Positions 24,779 through 33,627 are shown, counted from the stretch's first letter. The stretch is DNA of 39,014 nucleotides from Proteobacteria bacterium ST_bin16 (GCA_002083595.1 MSXT01000053.1:1-39014); one strand, 5' to 3'. Program-made: numbers and translations. Notes: generated by a model from the letters alone, not told the origin.

Positions 24779-25564
24779 TTATTTGATTTTTCTTATTTGT
24801 TCCTGCTTGATGATATAGCGCTGGATCATCGCTTCCATGCTGGCTGTCAGCTCGATAAACTGACACCCTGCGCGCATGCAATTTTGTCCGTTGCGTAAAG
24901 TGATTTCATAGGTGTTCTTTACCTGAATGTTGACCGCAATCGAGCCAATATCGGGAAGAGAAATTTTGCAATCGTTATAAATCATACCCGGATCAAAATT
25001 GATGATTGGATGATGATCAATCACGGCAATTCCGCCGCAGCTGATATCGAGCAATGCCACTTCAGCATTGGCGGATTGATCTTTTCCCGGAATTGGAATG
25101 ACGCATTTAAGCGGTTTGGCGATGGGAGTGGTAATGCGGAAGTGATTTCTTCTTTGTATGCGTAACAGTGACTTAGGAATATTGACCGCAAAAGCATCTT
25201 TACCGTCAAACTGAATTTTTCTGATTTGATCACAAATAAATTCTATTTTTACTCTATTTTGCGTGGTTACAAAGACCAATGCTTTGGAATGCAGTGCTTT
25301 TTGACAATGTTTGTCATCGATCCCGTAATCAATCACCATTTCTTTTTTATTCGCATCGATTGCGAGAATTGAAGTCAAAATAAAATCACTGGCGTAATCG
25401 GGATAGAGCGTGATTAATGAATTTGTTTGCATAATCCCGCGAAGAATAAAAAGAATATCGATTTCCGAATGGATGCGGAAATTTTCGCTCATTTCTTCTC
25501 GAGAGAATTGAGTGGGTGTAAATATGGTAGGCTCTTCGGTGACTTGATCGGATGTATGCAACAT
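24779..25564 (-). CDS. ycgR: Flagellar brake protein YcgR (PilZ domain)
   Basis: YcgR binds c-di-GMP and slows or biases the flagellar motor. The 261-residue protein has the N-terminal YcgR domain (about residues 25-130) and a C-terminal PilZ domain with both c-di-GMP motifs: RxxxR at Arg139-Arg143 (RNHFR) and DISCGG at 173-178. The call fits the flagellar neighbourhood and the cyclases at 34420-37132. Only two bases separate it from the upstream FlhB-like gene, so it is co-transcribed with that gene and the fliK-like gene. Confidence 0.9.
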   Translation of the reverse strand: MLHTSDQVTEEPTIFTPTQFSREEMSENFRIHSEIDILFILRGIMQTNSLITLYPDYASDFILTSILAIDANKKEMVIDYGIDDKHCQKALHSKALVFVTTQNRVKIEFICDQIRKIQFDGKDAFAVNIPKSLLRIQRRNHFRITTPIAKPLKCVIPIPGKDQSANAEVALLDISCGGIAVIDHHPIINFDPGMIYNDCKISLPDIGSIAVNIQVKNTYEITLRNGQNCMRAGCQFIELTASMEAMIQRYIIKQEQIRKIK

Positions 25565-25566
25565 TT

Positions 25567-25890
25567 TTAGTTCTCCAGAATTTTCTGTGTAATCTTCTTG
25601 TTCAGGCTATTTGCAGTTGAAGTTGCTTTGCCTTGCTCCAATTTGTAAAGCCATGCTAATAATTCCGCGACAGCGAGGTAGAGTTGGGGTGGAATTCGAT
25701 CGTCAAGGTTGACTTGCATGAGTAGCGCGACTAATTCACTCGATTCGTGAACATAGATTCCGCTTTCTTTGGCACGCTTAATAATCTCTTGGGCAATCAG
25801 ACCACGGCCTTTGGCAACTACTCTGGGGGCAACTTGCCCTTCGCGATAAGCGAGTGCAACCGCAGTAAGATAAGACTCATTTTCCATCAT
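25567..25890 (-). CDS. Short FlhB-like export-switch domain protein
   Basis: The 107-residue protein corresponds only to the C-terminal cytoplasmic domain of FlhB/YscU. Recognisable stretches are TAVALAYREGQVAPRVVAKGRGLIAQEI and DDRIPPQLYLAVAELLAWLYKL. The four FlhB membrane helices are absent. The autocleavage motif NPTH, which should precede the AVAL stretch, is replaced by ESYL, so self-cleavage is not expected. Short FlhB homologues next to fliK-like genes occur in several proteobacteria; their role in substrate switching is uncertain. It overlaps the fliK-like gene by 14 bp and ycgR begins two bases later. The tail after residue 90 is Lys/Ser-rich and unlike FlhB. Confidence 0.85.
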   Translation of the reverse strand: MMENESYLTAVALAYREGQVAPRVVAKGRGLIAQEIIKRAKESGIYVHESSELVALLMQVNLDDRIPPQLYLAVAELLAWLYKLEQGKATSTANSLNKKITQKILEN

Positions 25891-26920
25891 ACTCGACCTC
25901 TACTGCGCGAATATTTAACCCTGCGGATTGCATGCCGGTGGCGAGCGGTAATTGATTACCCTTCAATAACCCCGCAGTTTCTTGCTGCGAAGCGTTCAGT
26001 TTGATGCTGATGCCATTTGCACTCAGCGCAATGCTGGCGGTAATATCACCCAGTTGCGGCATCGATAAACGAAGCTGTGTACGCCACTGCGCTGCTTGAT
26101 CGAGCTCATTTTCCTGCGCCTTTTCGTCTGCGGGCTGTTCATAAATATCCCATTCCATCGACTGACCTTGCCAGACTTCGCCCCGCCAAAGCAGATGACC
26201 GGTCTCCAAAGTGGTCAGCTGTTGTTGCACAAGCGGAATTGCTTGGGCGTGCACCGGCATCTCCGGACTTACCGAAGCTTGTACAGCCACTTTGGCAGTA
26301 GATAAATCAGCCGCAACCAGCATTAATTTTCCTTGAGGTTCTTGCTGCAAGTTTTCAAGTGTGTTTTCTCTATTAACCCATTGTGCTTGGTGTGATTCAT
26401 AGAATAAACCACTTTGAACAATTGCTTTTTGTAATAAACTGGGTAAATCAGTGCTATTTATTGGTGTACTGGTCAGGATAGGAGCGGAGCTGCTGAGTGA
26501 TTGCGTGGCCGGGGTATTCGGAGCGTTTGCAGACGCTTGACTTAGGATGTTTTGCATCAGCGCTCCCAAGAAACGTCCGGTAGTACTTATGGATGTATTA
26601 TTTGTTTCACTATCCGGCGGTGTATCGCTCAGAGCCAGAAACTCAAGCTTCGGTTCATTTGAAATGAAAACGAGCTGTAGTTTGTTACCCGGTTGGAAAT
26701 TTTCAGGCAAGCGCATTTGTAATGACCTGCCTGCAACCAATACCCGTGAATCACCATTCAATAAGCGGGACTCAACTAGCGCTTGATACTTTTGACCTTG
26801 TATGAACTCTGCGGGAGAGGTTTGTGAATCGAGTATCGCCGTTACGGGCGTAACGGGGGCGGTTGGCTTGATTTGATTTGAAATTGCGGCTACATCTGTT
26901 TTAATTATGGTCGGAATCAC
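25877..26920 (-). CDS. fliK: FliK-like flagellar hook-length control protein
   Basis: The 347-residue protein has a low-complexity Pro/Thr/Ser/Gln-rich N-terminal and middle part and a C-terminal domain (about 235-345) resembling Flg_hook: GHLLWRGEVWQGQSMEWDIYEQ, RTQLRLSMPQLGDITASIAL and ISIKLNAS. FliK-type proteins measure hook length and trigger the switch from rod/hook to filament export by touching FlhB. This is supported by the overlapping FlhB-like gene downstream. The start is GTG at 26920 with GATGAG upstream. A second, canonical fliK could exist elsewhere, because this gene is away from the fliE-J group. Confidence 0.78.
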   Translation of the reverse strand: MIPTIIKTDVAAISNQIKPTAPVTPVTAILDSQTSPAEFIQGQKYQALVESRLLNGDSRVLVAGRSLQMRLPENFQPGNKLQLVFISNEPKLEFLALSDTPPDSETNNTSISTTGRFLGALMQNILSQASANAPNTPATQSLSSSAPILTSTPINSTDLPSLLQKAIVQSGLFYESHQAQWVNRENTLENLQQEPQGKLMLVAADLSTAKVAVQASVSPEMPVHAQAIPLVQQQLTTLETGHLLWRGEVWQGQSMEWDIYEQPADEKAQENELDQAAQWRTQLRLSMPQLGDITASIALSANGISIKLNASQQETAGLLKGNQLPLATGMQSAGLNIRAVEVEYDGK

Positions 26921-26990
26921 GACAACTCATCTTCAATCTAAATAATGAATTGGAAGAATTCTGAGTGTGGCATATTGTTTCTATGTGTAT

Positions 26991-27326
26991 TTATAGATTG
27001 TTAACAGGTTGATAAGCTAGTTGAAGATCGCGCGTACGGCTATTCGTGTAGAGCATATCTTGCAGTTTTATCATCCATGGTTCTGTGATCGCTCTGATTT
27101 GCGCATCATCAGCCAATATTTGATGGATAATTTTTACTTTCTTTTGAAGTAATTCTTCGTCTAATATGGGTTCCTGATCATTTTCAATAAGTACTTCGGT
27201 TAATTGTCTGCATTCCTGTTCCAATTGTATTAATTGATCCCACTCGCTATTTTGCGCTGCTGCCAGCATTTTTCCAGTTGTTGCTAAAATAGCATCATAT
27301 GTTTTCAGTGTTTGTACACTATCCAT
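26991..27326 (-). CDS. fliT: Flagellar protein FliT
   Basis: FliT is the export chaperone of the cap protein FliD and, in enterics, an inhibitor of FlhDC. The 111-residue, mostly helical, acidic protein fits in size and position, lying 38 bp after fliS. Visible segments are LAAAQNSEWDQLIQLEQECRQL and KVKIIHQILADDAQIRAI, typical of the FliT helical pattern. Sequence conservation in this family is low, so the call rests partly on the fliD-fliS-fliT order. Only a weak Shine-Dalgarno sequence is visible. Confidence 0.85.
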   Translation of the reverse strand: MDSVQTLKTYDAILATTGKMLAAAQNSEWDQLIQLEQECRQLTEVLIENDQEPILDEELLQKKVKIIHQILADDAQIRAITEPWMIKLQDMLYTNSRTRDLQLAYQPVNNL

Positions 27327-27364
27327 TTATCTTTATACCCTTATTTTTATTACAGAATTGTGAG

Positions 27365-27793
27365 CTAGACTGCGACTGCTTTGATTGCAGTTTGTGTTTC
27401 ACCGGTTTGTCCAATTTCTTTCCAAGCGCCATGCAGTTCAGATAGCAATTTGCTGACCTCGTTGACAATTTCAAGATTATTCTGGATATTGGCAACCAGA
27501 AGCCGATATGCCATGTAATCGTACAGTGCTTGAAGCTTAACTGCTAAATCACCACCGGCATTCATATCCAAGCTTGCTTTCAGGCCGTGATCAATGATCA
27601 TGATAGCTTTTGAGATCATTTGCCCTTTCTCGGCAATTTCATTGTGGTGCATGTGCATTTTTGCTTTTGCCAAGGCTTCTTGCGCACCTTCGAATAACAT
27701 CAAAATAAGCTTGTGCGGATCGGCCGATTCAATTCCTGTTTCAACGCCAACACGTTGATAAGCGGATATCGCACTATTCATGGTTGTATACAT
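27365..27793 (-). CDS. fliS: Flagellin export chaperone FliS
   Basis: FliS binds the C-terminus of flagellin in the cytosol and prevents premature polymerisation. The 142-residue protein has the signatures AISAYQRVGVETGIESADPHKLILMLFEGA, KAIMIIDHGLKASLDMNAGGDLAVKLQALYDYMAYRLL and NNLEIVNEVSKLLSELHGAWKEI. AAAGGAGT precedes the ATG. It follows fliD by 38 bp. Confidence 0.96.
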   Translation of the reverse strand: MYTTMNSAISAYQRVGVETGIESADPHKLILMLFEGAQEALAKAKMHMHHNEIAEKGQMISKAIMIIDHGLKASLDMNAGGDLAVKLQALYDYMAYRLLVANIQNNLEIVNEVSKLLSELHGAWKEIGQTGETQTAIKAVAV

Positions 27794-27831
27794 TCTGTAC
27801 TCCTTTATTTATTGACGAGACTGGTTACTAG

Positions 27832-29802
27832 TTATTCTGATTTTGGTAATCTTGATAATTGCTGTTGTAAAAAATTGCTGGTTTGCGTCATGCTGGCAAT
27901 GGTTGTATCCAATGCGATAAATTGAGCGCGTATTCGTTTTTCTGTGTCAGCAAGACGCTGAGTTAGAGTTTCTCGTTGTGTGCCTATATCTTTGATAGAC
28001 GAATTTATACCATCTATGCGGCTGTCAAGGAGTCGGCCGTTTAGCATTCCTCCCACCAATTTATTCAATTTCGCTGCAAAACCATGCGCGAAATCTATAT
28101 CCCCTCTTGCACCTGTGCCACCTCCAGTTATTTTGAGTACGAGCCCGCTGCTATCAGCGGCGCCGGTTAGAGTTTGACCAGAACCTGTTGCCGTGATGCC
28201 ATTTATCGTGCCGGCTACGTTTACTCCCGCGGTTTCAACGGGTGTGCCGAATAAATCCGATTTACCATTCCCACCCGTTATGGATACGGTTGAGGCGGAG
28301 CCATAACGATCCGAGGTAATAGCTAGATTTCCAGCAGACTGACTGACTGTTACTTTGATTCCTGCAGAGGAAATCGCAGATGAGCCATTAATTCTCGATT
28401 GAATCTCAGCTGCCAGAGAGGTTGCTGTATAAGTACCGGCTGCAAGGGTTATATTGGCATTAACGCCATCAATGGTGAGATTCAGCGAATCATTAACCCC
28501 AGTATTGATGGTTAATGCTGCTGCGGTGCCGCCTACTGCGGTGCCTTGTGTTGCAATTTGACTGATATTCAGTGCATATTTGCCATTGACGGTTTCGGGT
28601 TTAGCGCTGGCAAATGAAACGAGGCTGTCGCTGGTTTTTCCAACAGAGGCAAATAGAGTTGAGATATCTTTGGTTGGATCATTCAGTGCCTTTGATAGCT
28701 TGGCTGAATCCAATTTAAGTGTTCCATCTAACTGAAAGGAAATGCCGGTTTCTGATAATAAGCTTAAACCACCACCCGCAGTAGTCAATGGATCAGAAAT
28801 TGCATTACGTATTTGTGTTTGAATTGATCTAACTGTTGAATCCCCGGTTAAAATTGATGCTTGCTTTGTTGCTGCATCATATTTTGAGAGATCAACGATC
28901 GTTTTATTTAAATCATTAAAGGATTTTACAAATGATGACACAACATTCTGGATACCCGCTGTATCTCGCGATAAATTTAAGGTAGATGTGGTGCCGGGAT
29001 TTGCTTTTAATAAATTTAATGTGACGCCCTCAATAGCATCCGTGATATTGTTTGACGCTTTGCTGATTGAGATTCCATCGATAACCAGTGTGGCATTGCT
29101 AGCAGCTATAGTTTGAGTCAGGTTAGTCGTCCCACCAGTCGATGCATCGTAAACAAGCTGGGAGAGTCCGGCGTTATCCGTATTGTTCCCATCGGTATCA
29201 GTTGCAGTTATTTTCAGAGCATTACTTAAACCAGTATCTTGAGACGCAACAACTAAGCGATTGCCTGTTCCATCATTGACTATACTGGCGCTTACTCCCG
29301 CATTGGCTTGATTAATTGCATCGCGAATACCAGATAGCGATGAATTGCTTGGGGAAATGACAATAGACTGTGCGGCTTTATCCGGGTTAAGTGTAAATGC
29401 ACCGCTATTGTATGTGCCAAATTGTATCGTTAAAGTGCCGCTGCCGACCGTGGTGCTGGTGTTTGCAAAGTTAGCCGATTTTAATTTCTGAGCTTGAGCG
29501 AGTGTCTGGATTTCTACAGAATGACTTCCTGTGACCGCTGACGATGATGCGCTTGCATTGGCCAATGTTGTGTCAGAGAAATTAGCCGTTACTGCGGTAA
29601 ATTTTGCCGGGTCGGACAGTGCCACAAGGTTGCTCTGAAATGAAGATAATGCTCCCTTCAGAGTACCAAAAGCTGTTAACCGGGTTTGCTGTTTAGCTTC
29701 TTTGGCATCGAGAGCGGCAAGTGGCTGACTTTCCGCCTTCATTAACTGACTGACTATGCCATTGACATCTAAACCTGATCCAATTCCTGGTGACGAAAGC
29801 AT
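27832..29802 (-). CDS. fliD: Flagellar filament cap protein FliD (hook-associated protein 2)
   Basis: FliD forms the cap under which flagellin subunits fold at the filament tip. The 656-residue protein begins MLSSPGIGSGLDVNGIVSQL and continues MKAESQPLAALDAKEAKQQ, the FliD_N signature. It ends with a coiled-coil FliD_C domain (RETLTQRLADTEKRIRAQF, then FLQQQLSRL). The exposed middle, roughly residues 100-560, is long and Ser/Thr/Gly/Ala-rich with flagellin-hook-like repeats, so the protein is larger than the ~470-residue enteric FliD. It follows flaG by 28 bp. Confidence 0.96.
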   Translation of the reverse strand: MLSSPGIGSGLDVNGIVSQLMKAESQPLAALDAKEAKQQTRLTAFGTLKGALSSFQSNLVALSDPAKFTAVTANFSDTTLANASASSSAVTGSHSVEIQTLAQAQKLKSANFANTSTTVGSGTLTIQFGTYNSGAFTLNPDKAAQSIVISPSNSSLSGIRDAINQANAGVSASIVNDGTGNRLVVASQDTGLSNALKITATDTDGNNTDNAGLSQLVYDASTGGTTNLTQTIAASNATLVIDGISISKASNNITDAIEGVTLNLLKANPGTTSTLNLSRDTAGIQNVVSSFVKSFNDLNKTIVDLSKYDAATKQASILTGDSTVRSIQTQIRNAISDPLTTAGGGLSLLSETGISFQLDGTLKLDSAKLSKALNDPTKDISTLFASVGKTSDSLVSFASAKPETVNGKYALNISQIATQGTAVGGTAAALTINTGVNDSLNLTIDGVNANITLAAGTYTATSLAAEIQSRINGSSAISSAGIKVTVSQSAGNLAITSDRYGSASTVSITGGNGKSDLFGTPVETAGVNVAGTINGITATGSGQTLTGAADSSGLVLKITGGGTGARGDIDFAHGFAAKLNKLVGGMLNGRLLDSRIDGINSSIKDIGTQRETLTQRLADTEKRIRAQFIALDTTIASMTQTSNFLQQQLSRLPKSE

Positions 29803-29830
29803 TTTTGAGCTCTATCCAATATGATTGTAA

Positions 29831-30202
29831 TTATGCTTTTCCGTTGAATAACAATCCTTGGACTTTGTCTAAGGTACGGGCTATTTCAACAGCTTCTTCT
29901 GATGGAATCTGGCGGATAACTTCTTCGGTATGTACATCCATTACTTTAATAATTGTTTTCCCGGTATCTTCGTCAATCGAAAATCGCAAGTTGTGTGCCA
30001 AGTTATCTACAGTGCCTTGAATTTTTTGGACAGCCTGTTTAACTTGATCTTCGGATTTCGGGCTGTTATTAACTTTGGAGCCTGTGGCTGAAACTGGCGA
30101 TGCAGTTACATCCGCATTAGATATGGATGATTTTCGAGATGTCGATAATGGCGGCGAAGATGGTGGAAGTGCGCCGATAGTATTTATTTGATTGATAGTC
30201 AT
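29831..30202 (-). CDS. flaG: FlaG family protein
   Basis: The 123-residue protein has a Ser/Pro-rich N-terminal half and the conserved C-terminal FlaG domain (from residue ~55): VQKIQGTVDNLAHNLRFSID, TIIKVMDVHTEEVIRQIPSEE and LDKVQGLLFNGKA. FlaG proteins affect filament length in Pseudomonas and Campylobacter. AAGGAG precedes the ATG. It sits between fliC and fliD, separated from fliC by a 98-bp gap containing a hairpin. Confidence 0.93.
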   Translation of the reverse strand: MTINQINTIGALPPSSPPLSTSRKSSISNADVTASPVSATGSKVNNSPKSEDQVKQAVQKIQGTVDNLAHNLRFSIDEDTGKTIIKVMDVHTEEVIRQIPSEEAVEIARTLDKVQGLLFNGKA

Positions 30203-30221
30203 GTTGTAACTCCTTAAAGTT

Positions 30222-30262
30222 GATAGAAACGCGAAATATTTCTTGAATTTCGCGTTCTATCA
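30222..30262 (-). repeat. Imperfect inverted repeat (hairpin) in the fliC-flaG intergenic region
   Basis: Read on the transcribed strand, GATAGAACGCGAAATT is followed by an eight-base loop and then ATTTCGCGTTTCTATC. These pair over about 15 bp with one bulged base. No T-run follows, so it is not a classical terminator. It could stall RNA polymerase or protect the 3' end of a processed fliC mRNA, keeping flagellin in excess over cap and chaperones. Confidence 0.7.
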
Positions 30263-30300
30263 GCTTTATTTAATACGAAGTATCATCTGTTACGATCTGT

Positions 30301-31752
30301 TTAACGTAATAATGATAAAACGTTGTTGGGTAGTGAATTTGCTTGCGCCAGAATCGCTACACCAGCTTGTTGCAGAATTTGTCCGCGCGTTAGGTTGGCA
30401 GATTCTGCGGCAAAGTCAGCATCTTGAATCCGGCTGCGAGAAGCAGAAAGATTTTCCGATGCTGTTTGCAGGTTTGCAATGGTTGAACTGAAACGATTCT
30501 GAATTGCGCCCAAATCACCACGTGAACTATTGATGGATTTTAAAGCTTCGTCCAATGTTTTAATTGCTGTTTGTGCGTTGGTTCCGGTAGAGATATCCAA
30601 CGTGGCGACCGAGTTAAAAGAACTAGAGGTAGCTCCAAACTCCGTGGCGTTACTTCCCGCTGCAGTGATCTGTCCGAAGGCGCTCGAAAGTTCAATGGTG
30701 CCCGTGACAGTTGTTGAGTCGTTACCGCCACTGGTTAGCGTTCTTGTGGTTGAGCCGGCAGTGACATCAGCGGTGATGGCACCATTGGTGAAATCTGCCA
30801 ATACGACGTCTCTACCGTCTGAAGTTGACAGTGTAATTACCGATTTGTCCGTCGAAGAAGCGAATGAGGCGGTGACGCCGGTAGTGGATTGCAATCCATT
30901 AATAGCGGAAGCCAAACCGCTCAGATCGGCGGCATCGGTGATTGTGGCAGAAACTGTACTGCCATTGATTGTCAACGCAGTAGTGCCAGTTCCCGACAAA
31001 TTGCCTAGTGTGGCGCTGTTAGACGCGGTTGCAGTGATGCCGATGCCGGAAGCGGCCGTATTAATGGCTGCTGCAATAGCTTTAGCGTCATCACCTGCTG
31101 CATAACTAATGTTACCGGTGACGCCTTTATTATTAGCTAGCGTTAAGCCCGCTTCAACCGCAACACCATTGGCGGCAGAGGCAGCGGCAGCAGCGGTTGC
31201 TGTACCCATTGCCGTACCATTGGTGGTCAGTATGTGGCTGCCTAATGCAGTAGCTCTGGCATCAGAGATTGAGGCAATGTTAATAGTTTGATTTGCATTA
31301 GCGCCGACCTGGAAGCTTTGGTTAAGGAAAGAGCCATCCAGTAAGTTCAGACCGTTAAATTGAGTCTGACTGGCGACACGGGTTACCTCAGCACTTAATT
31401 GAGCGGCTTCAGCTTGTAGTGAGGCGCGATCACTGGCACTATTAGTTGCATTGGCGGACTGTACTGCCAGTTCGCGAATACGTTGCAAATTGTTGCCGAT
31501 TTCGCCCAGCGCACCTTCAGCAGTTTGCGATAGAGAGATGCCATCGTTCGCGTTACGTACAGCTTGGTTTAAACCGCGAATTTGTGAAGTCATCCTTTCC
31601 GAAATCGCCAGACCTGCAGCATCATCTTTGGCGCTATTGATACGTAAACCGGATGATAAACGTGTCAATGATGTATTCAGCGCGGTTTGTGATGTATTTA
31701 AGTTACGTTGTGCATTTAATGAGGCTACATTAGAGTTAATGATTTGTGGCAT
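30301..31752 (-). CDS. fliC: Flagellin
   Basis: The 483-residue protein has the N-terminal D0/D1 signature (MPQIINSNVASLNAQRNLN, LSSGLRINSAKDDAAGLAIS, GISLSQTAEGALGEIGNNLQ) and the C-terminal D0 end (ILQQAGVAILAQANSLPNN, then VLSLLR). The variable centre (about residues 170-390) is Ala/Thr/Ser/Gly-rich, as expected for surface-exposed D2/D3 domains. AAAAGGAG precedes the ATG. A FliA-type promoter lies about 100 bp upstream, and the 5' untranslated region can fold. The next genes, flaG-fliD-fliS-fliT, complete the late flagellar set. Confidence 0.98.
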   Translation of the reverse strand: MPQIINSNVASLNAQRNLNTSQTALNTSLTRLSSGLRINSAKDDAAGLAISERMTSQIRGLNQAVRNANDGISLSQTAEGALGEIGNNLQRIRELAVQSANATNSASDRASLQAEAAQLSAEVTRVASQTQFNGLNLLDGSFLNQSFQVGANANQTINIASISDARATALGSHILTTNGTAMGTATAAAAASAANGVAVEAGLTLANNKGVTGNISYAAGDDAKAIAAAINTAASGIGITATASNSATLGNLSGTGTTALTINGSTVSATITDAADLSGLASAINGLQSTTGVTASFASSTDKSVITLSTSDGRDVVLADFTNGAITADVTAGSTTRTLTSGGNDSTTVTGTIELSSAFGQITAAGSNATEFGATSSSFNSVATLDISTGTNAQTAIKTLDEALKSINSSRGDLGAIQNRFSSTIANLQTASENLSASRSRIQDADFAAESANLTRGQILQQAGVAILAQANSLPNNVLSLLR

Positions 31753-31814
31753 TTGGGTTCTCCTTTTTGATAACTATTGTTTTGGCATAATTGCCATTTA
31801 CGACGTTGGCTGCC

Positions 31815-31853
31815 CTGCAATCCAAGAGGGTGTGTAACCACCGTTGATTGCAG
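31815..31853 (-). repeat. Stem-loop at the predicted 5' end of the fliC transcript
   Basis: A perfect 8-bp inverted repeat, CTGCAATC / GATTGCAG (31846-31853 and 31815-31822), lies immediately downstream of the FliA -10 element. It encloses 23 bases, within which GGTG and CACC could pair further. The predicted transcript begins within a few bases of this stem, a position where a hairpin can protect an mRNA from 5'-dependent decay. Confidence 0.6.
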
Positions 31854-31880
31854 TTATCGGAAATCATTTTGAAAAGTTTA
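31854..31880 (-). promoter_or_regulatory. FliA (sigma-28) promoter of fliC
   Basis: On the - strand, TAAA (31880-31877), a 15-bp spacer and TCCGATAA (31861-31854) match the sigma-28 consensus TAAA-N15-GCCGATAA at 11 of 12 positions. The predicted start lies roughly 95 bases before the fliC ATG. Confidence 0.9.
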
Positions 31881-32055
31881 GGATTTTACTTTCATGGTTT
31901 TTGTCCAATTGATTGGTTAATATGAGCTATTCATGGTGTAAAATGATTTTCTCTCGTAAAATTATCTTGTAAAATTGGGAATATATTCAGTTGTTTAATT
32001 TGACAAGTTAAGAGAAGTTATATGCTATATCGACTTCAACCGGTAATATGCTGAG

Positions 32056-33627
32056 ATGATTAATGAAGAGAAATTGAACATACTGATGGTCGAGGATTCC
32101 GAGAAGGATATCGATCGGGTGTTGCAAATACTTTCGCAAGGCGGGTTTAAGACCGATTGCCTGTGTGTCAGTACGGTTGAGGCTCTGCATGAAGCACTGA
32201 TGACTCGGGATTGGAATGTGGTGCTATCGGATTATGATTTACCTCGATTGAGTGCTCAGGAAGTTTTGCAAGTCATAAAAAGCAAAGAGCTCGATATACC
32301 GCTGATTATCATATCCAGTCACGTAGGTGAGGAAGCAGCAGAACATATCATGGCTTTGGGCGCTTATGATTTCATGATGAAATCAAATCTGGCTCGATTG
32401 GTACCGGCAATCCGGCGCAGCTTGCACGAAGTTGAGAATTATCAGCGTTTCATTACCACACAAACTGCTTTACAGAAGAGCGAAGCGCTTTTTCAAGTGA
32501 TCACCTCCAATCTTCCTGGCGTGGTATTTCAATTTTTATTATCGGGTAATCATCAGGCAAGTTTTCCTTATGTAAGTGATGCCAGTGAGACATTATTGGG
32601 ATTGCCACCCCAGATGCTGATGGATAGACCGGAATTGTTTCCGGAATTAATCTTGCAGGAAGACAAAAAAACTTATCATCAGCTAATGGTTACTTCTGCA
32701 GAGCAGTTATCAACCTGGAACTGGGAGGGCTGTATTCAGGTTAAAGGTGATAGTGATATCAAATGGATCAGTCTGCGTGCGACGCCCAGGAGAGTATCGG
32801 ATAATGCCACGCTCTGGGATGGCATTATGATTAACATTACGCGCAATAAGCTGGCGGAAAGAGAAATCGCGCGCTCCCGTGAACAGCTGGCGGAGTTATC
32901 GTCTTATTTGCAAAGAGTCAAAGAACAAGAGCGTGCGCGTATTGCGCGCGAAATTCATGACGATATCGGGGGAACATTAACTGCCATTAAATGCGAGTTG
33001 TTTCCCTGCATGGATTCAACGGCCAGAAAGCAGGAGTTTTATCAACAAAAAGCAAAATCGATCGAGTCGCTTGTGGATCGGGTGATTGATAGCACCCGGC
33101 GGATTTCGCTTGATTTACGTCCGGGGATTTTGGATTGCGGCATAGTAGCGGCTGTTCAATGGCAAGCAAAAGAATTCAGTGACCGGAATGGCATTGCCTG
33201 TAAAGTTTCGTGTGAAGAAGATGAAATATCGTTAGACTCGGATTTGGCGATAGCGATTTTCCGTGTTTTCCAGGAAGCGCTGACAAATATTTCCAAACAC
33301 GCCAACGCTTCCCGGATACAAGTGAAGCTCATTGAATTAGAAGGACTGGTTTTGCTTGAAGTGATTGATAATGGCCGCGGTATTACCGATATCGATATGG
33401 AAAAGCAGGATTCATTCGGAATACGAGGCATGCGCGAGCGTTGTCAGCAACTGAAGGGCAATTTTCATATATCTGGAGATAAGGGAAAAGGAACGAAAGT
33501 GACGATTCTCATACCTACAGGTAACCCGGAATATCAGTCCGGGCATGTGATTGGACTGGAGAGTGAATTGGAACGGCCGGTACAGCTAGAAACAATGAAA
33601 AAGAAAAAGAAGGTTTCTCGGCTCTAG
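32056..33627 (+). CDS. Hybrid REC-PAS histidine kinase (NarX-type kinase core)
   Basis: The protein (523 residues) starts with a receiver domain (residues ~8-125; phospho-acceptor Asp59 in VVLSDYDLP), followed by a PAS/PAC segment (~145-275) and a HisKA_3 dimerisation domain with phospho-acceptor His301 in IAREIHDDIGG. A HATPase domain follows, with the N-box FQEALTNISKHA (Asn411), DNGRGI and GIRGMRERC. No membrane helix or signal peptide is visible, so it is a cytosolic kinase. The N-terminal receiver suggests that it is itself controlled by another kinase. The NarL-type regulator 15 bp downstream is the likely partner. It is transcribed away from fliC. The stimulus is unknown. Confidence 0.92.
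   Translation: MINEEKLNILMVEDSEKDIDRVLQILSQGGFKTDCLCVSTVEALHEALMTRDWNVVLSDYDLPRLSAQEVLQVIKSKELDIPLIIISSHVGEEAAEHIMALGAYDFMMKSNLARLVPAIRRSLHEVENYQRFITTQTALQKSEALFQVITSNLPGVVFQFLLSGNHQASFPYVSDASETLLGLPPQMLMDRPELFPELILQEDKKTYHQLMVTSAEQLSTWNWEGCIQVKGDSDIKWISLRATPRRVSDNATLWDGIMINITRNKLAEREIARSREQLAELSSYLQRVKEQERARIAREIHDDIGGTLTAIKCELFPCMDSTARKQEFYQQKAKSIESLVDRVIDSTRRISLDLRPGILDCGIVAAVQWQAKEFSDRNGIACKVSCEEDEISLDSDLAIAIFRVFQEALTNISKHANASRIQVKLIELEGLVLLEVIDNGRGITDIDMEKQDSFGIRGMRERCQQLKGNFHISGDKGKGTKVTILIPTGNPEYQSGHVIGLESELERPVQLETMKKKKKVSRL

Noticed and set aside
26965..26985. A sigma-54-like TGGCAT-TTGTTTCT pattern in the fliT-fliK gap
   Set aside because: It is on the strand opposite to both neighbouring genes and the -12 GC dinucleotide is missing.
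30530..31105. A 191-codon open frame on the + strand opposite fliC
   Set aside because: It is antisense to the flagellin gene, rich in Val/Ala/Pro because of the repetitive fliC codons, and has no family resemblance or ribosome-binding site.
32000..32021. A perfect TTGACA at 32000-32005 before the hybrid kinase gene
   Set aside because: No acceptable -10 lies at 16-18 bp; the best is TATGCT at 15 bp, so I do not call a promoter.
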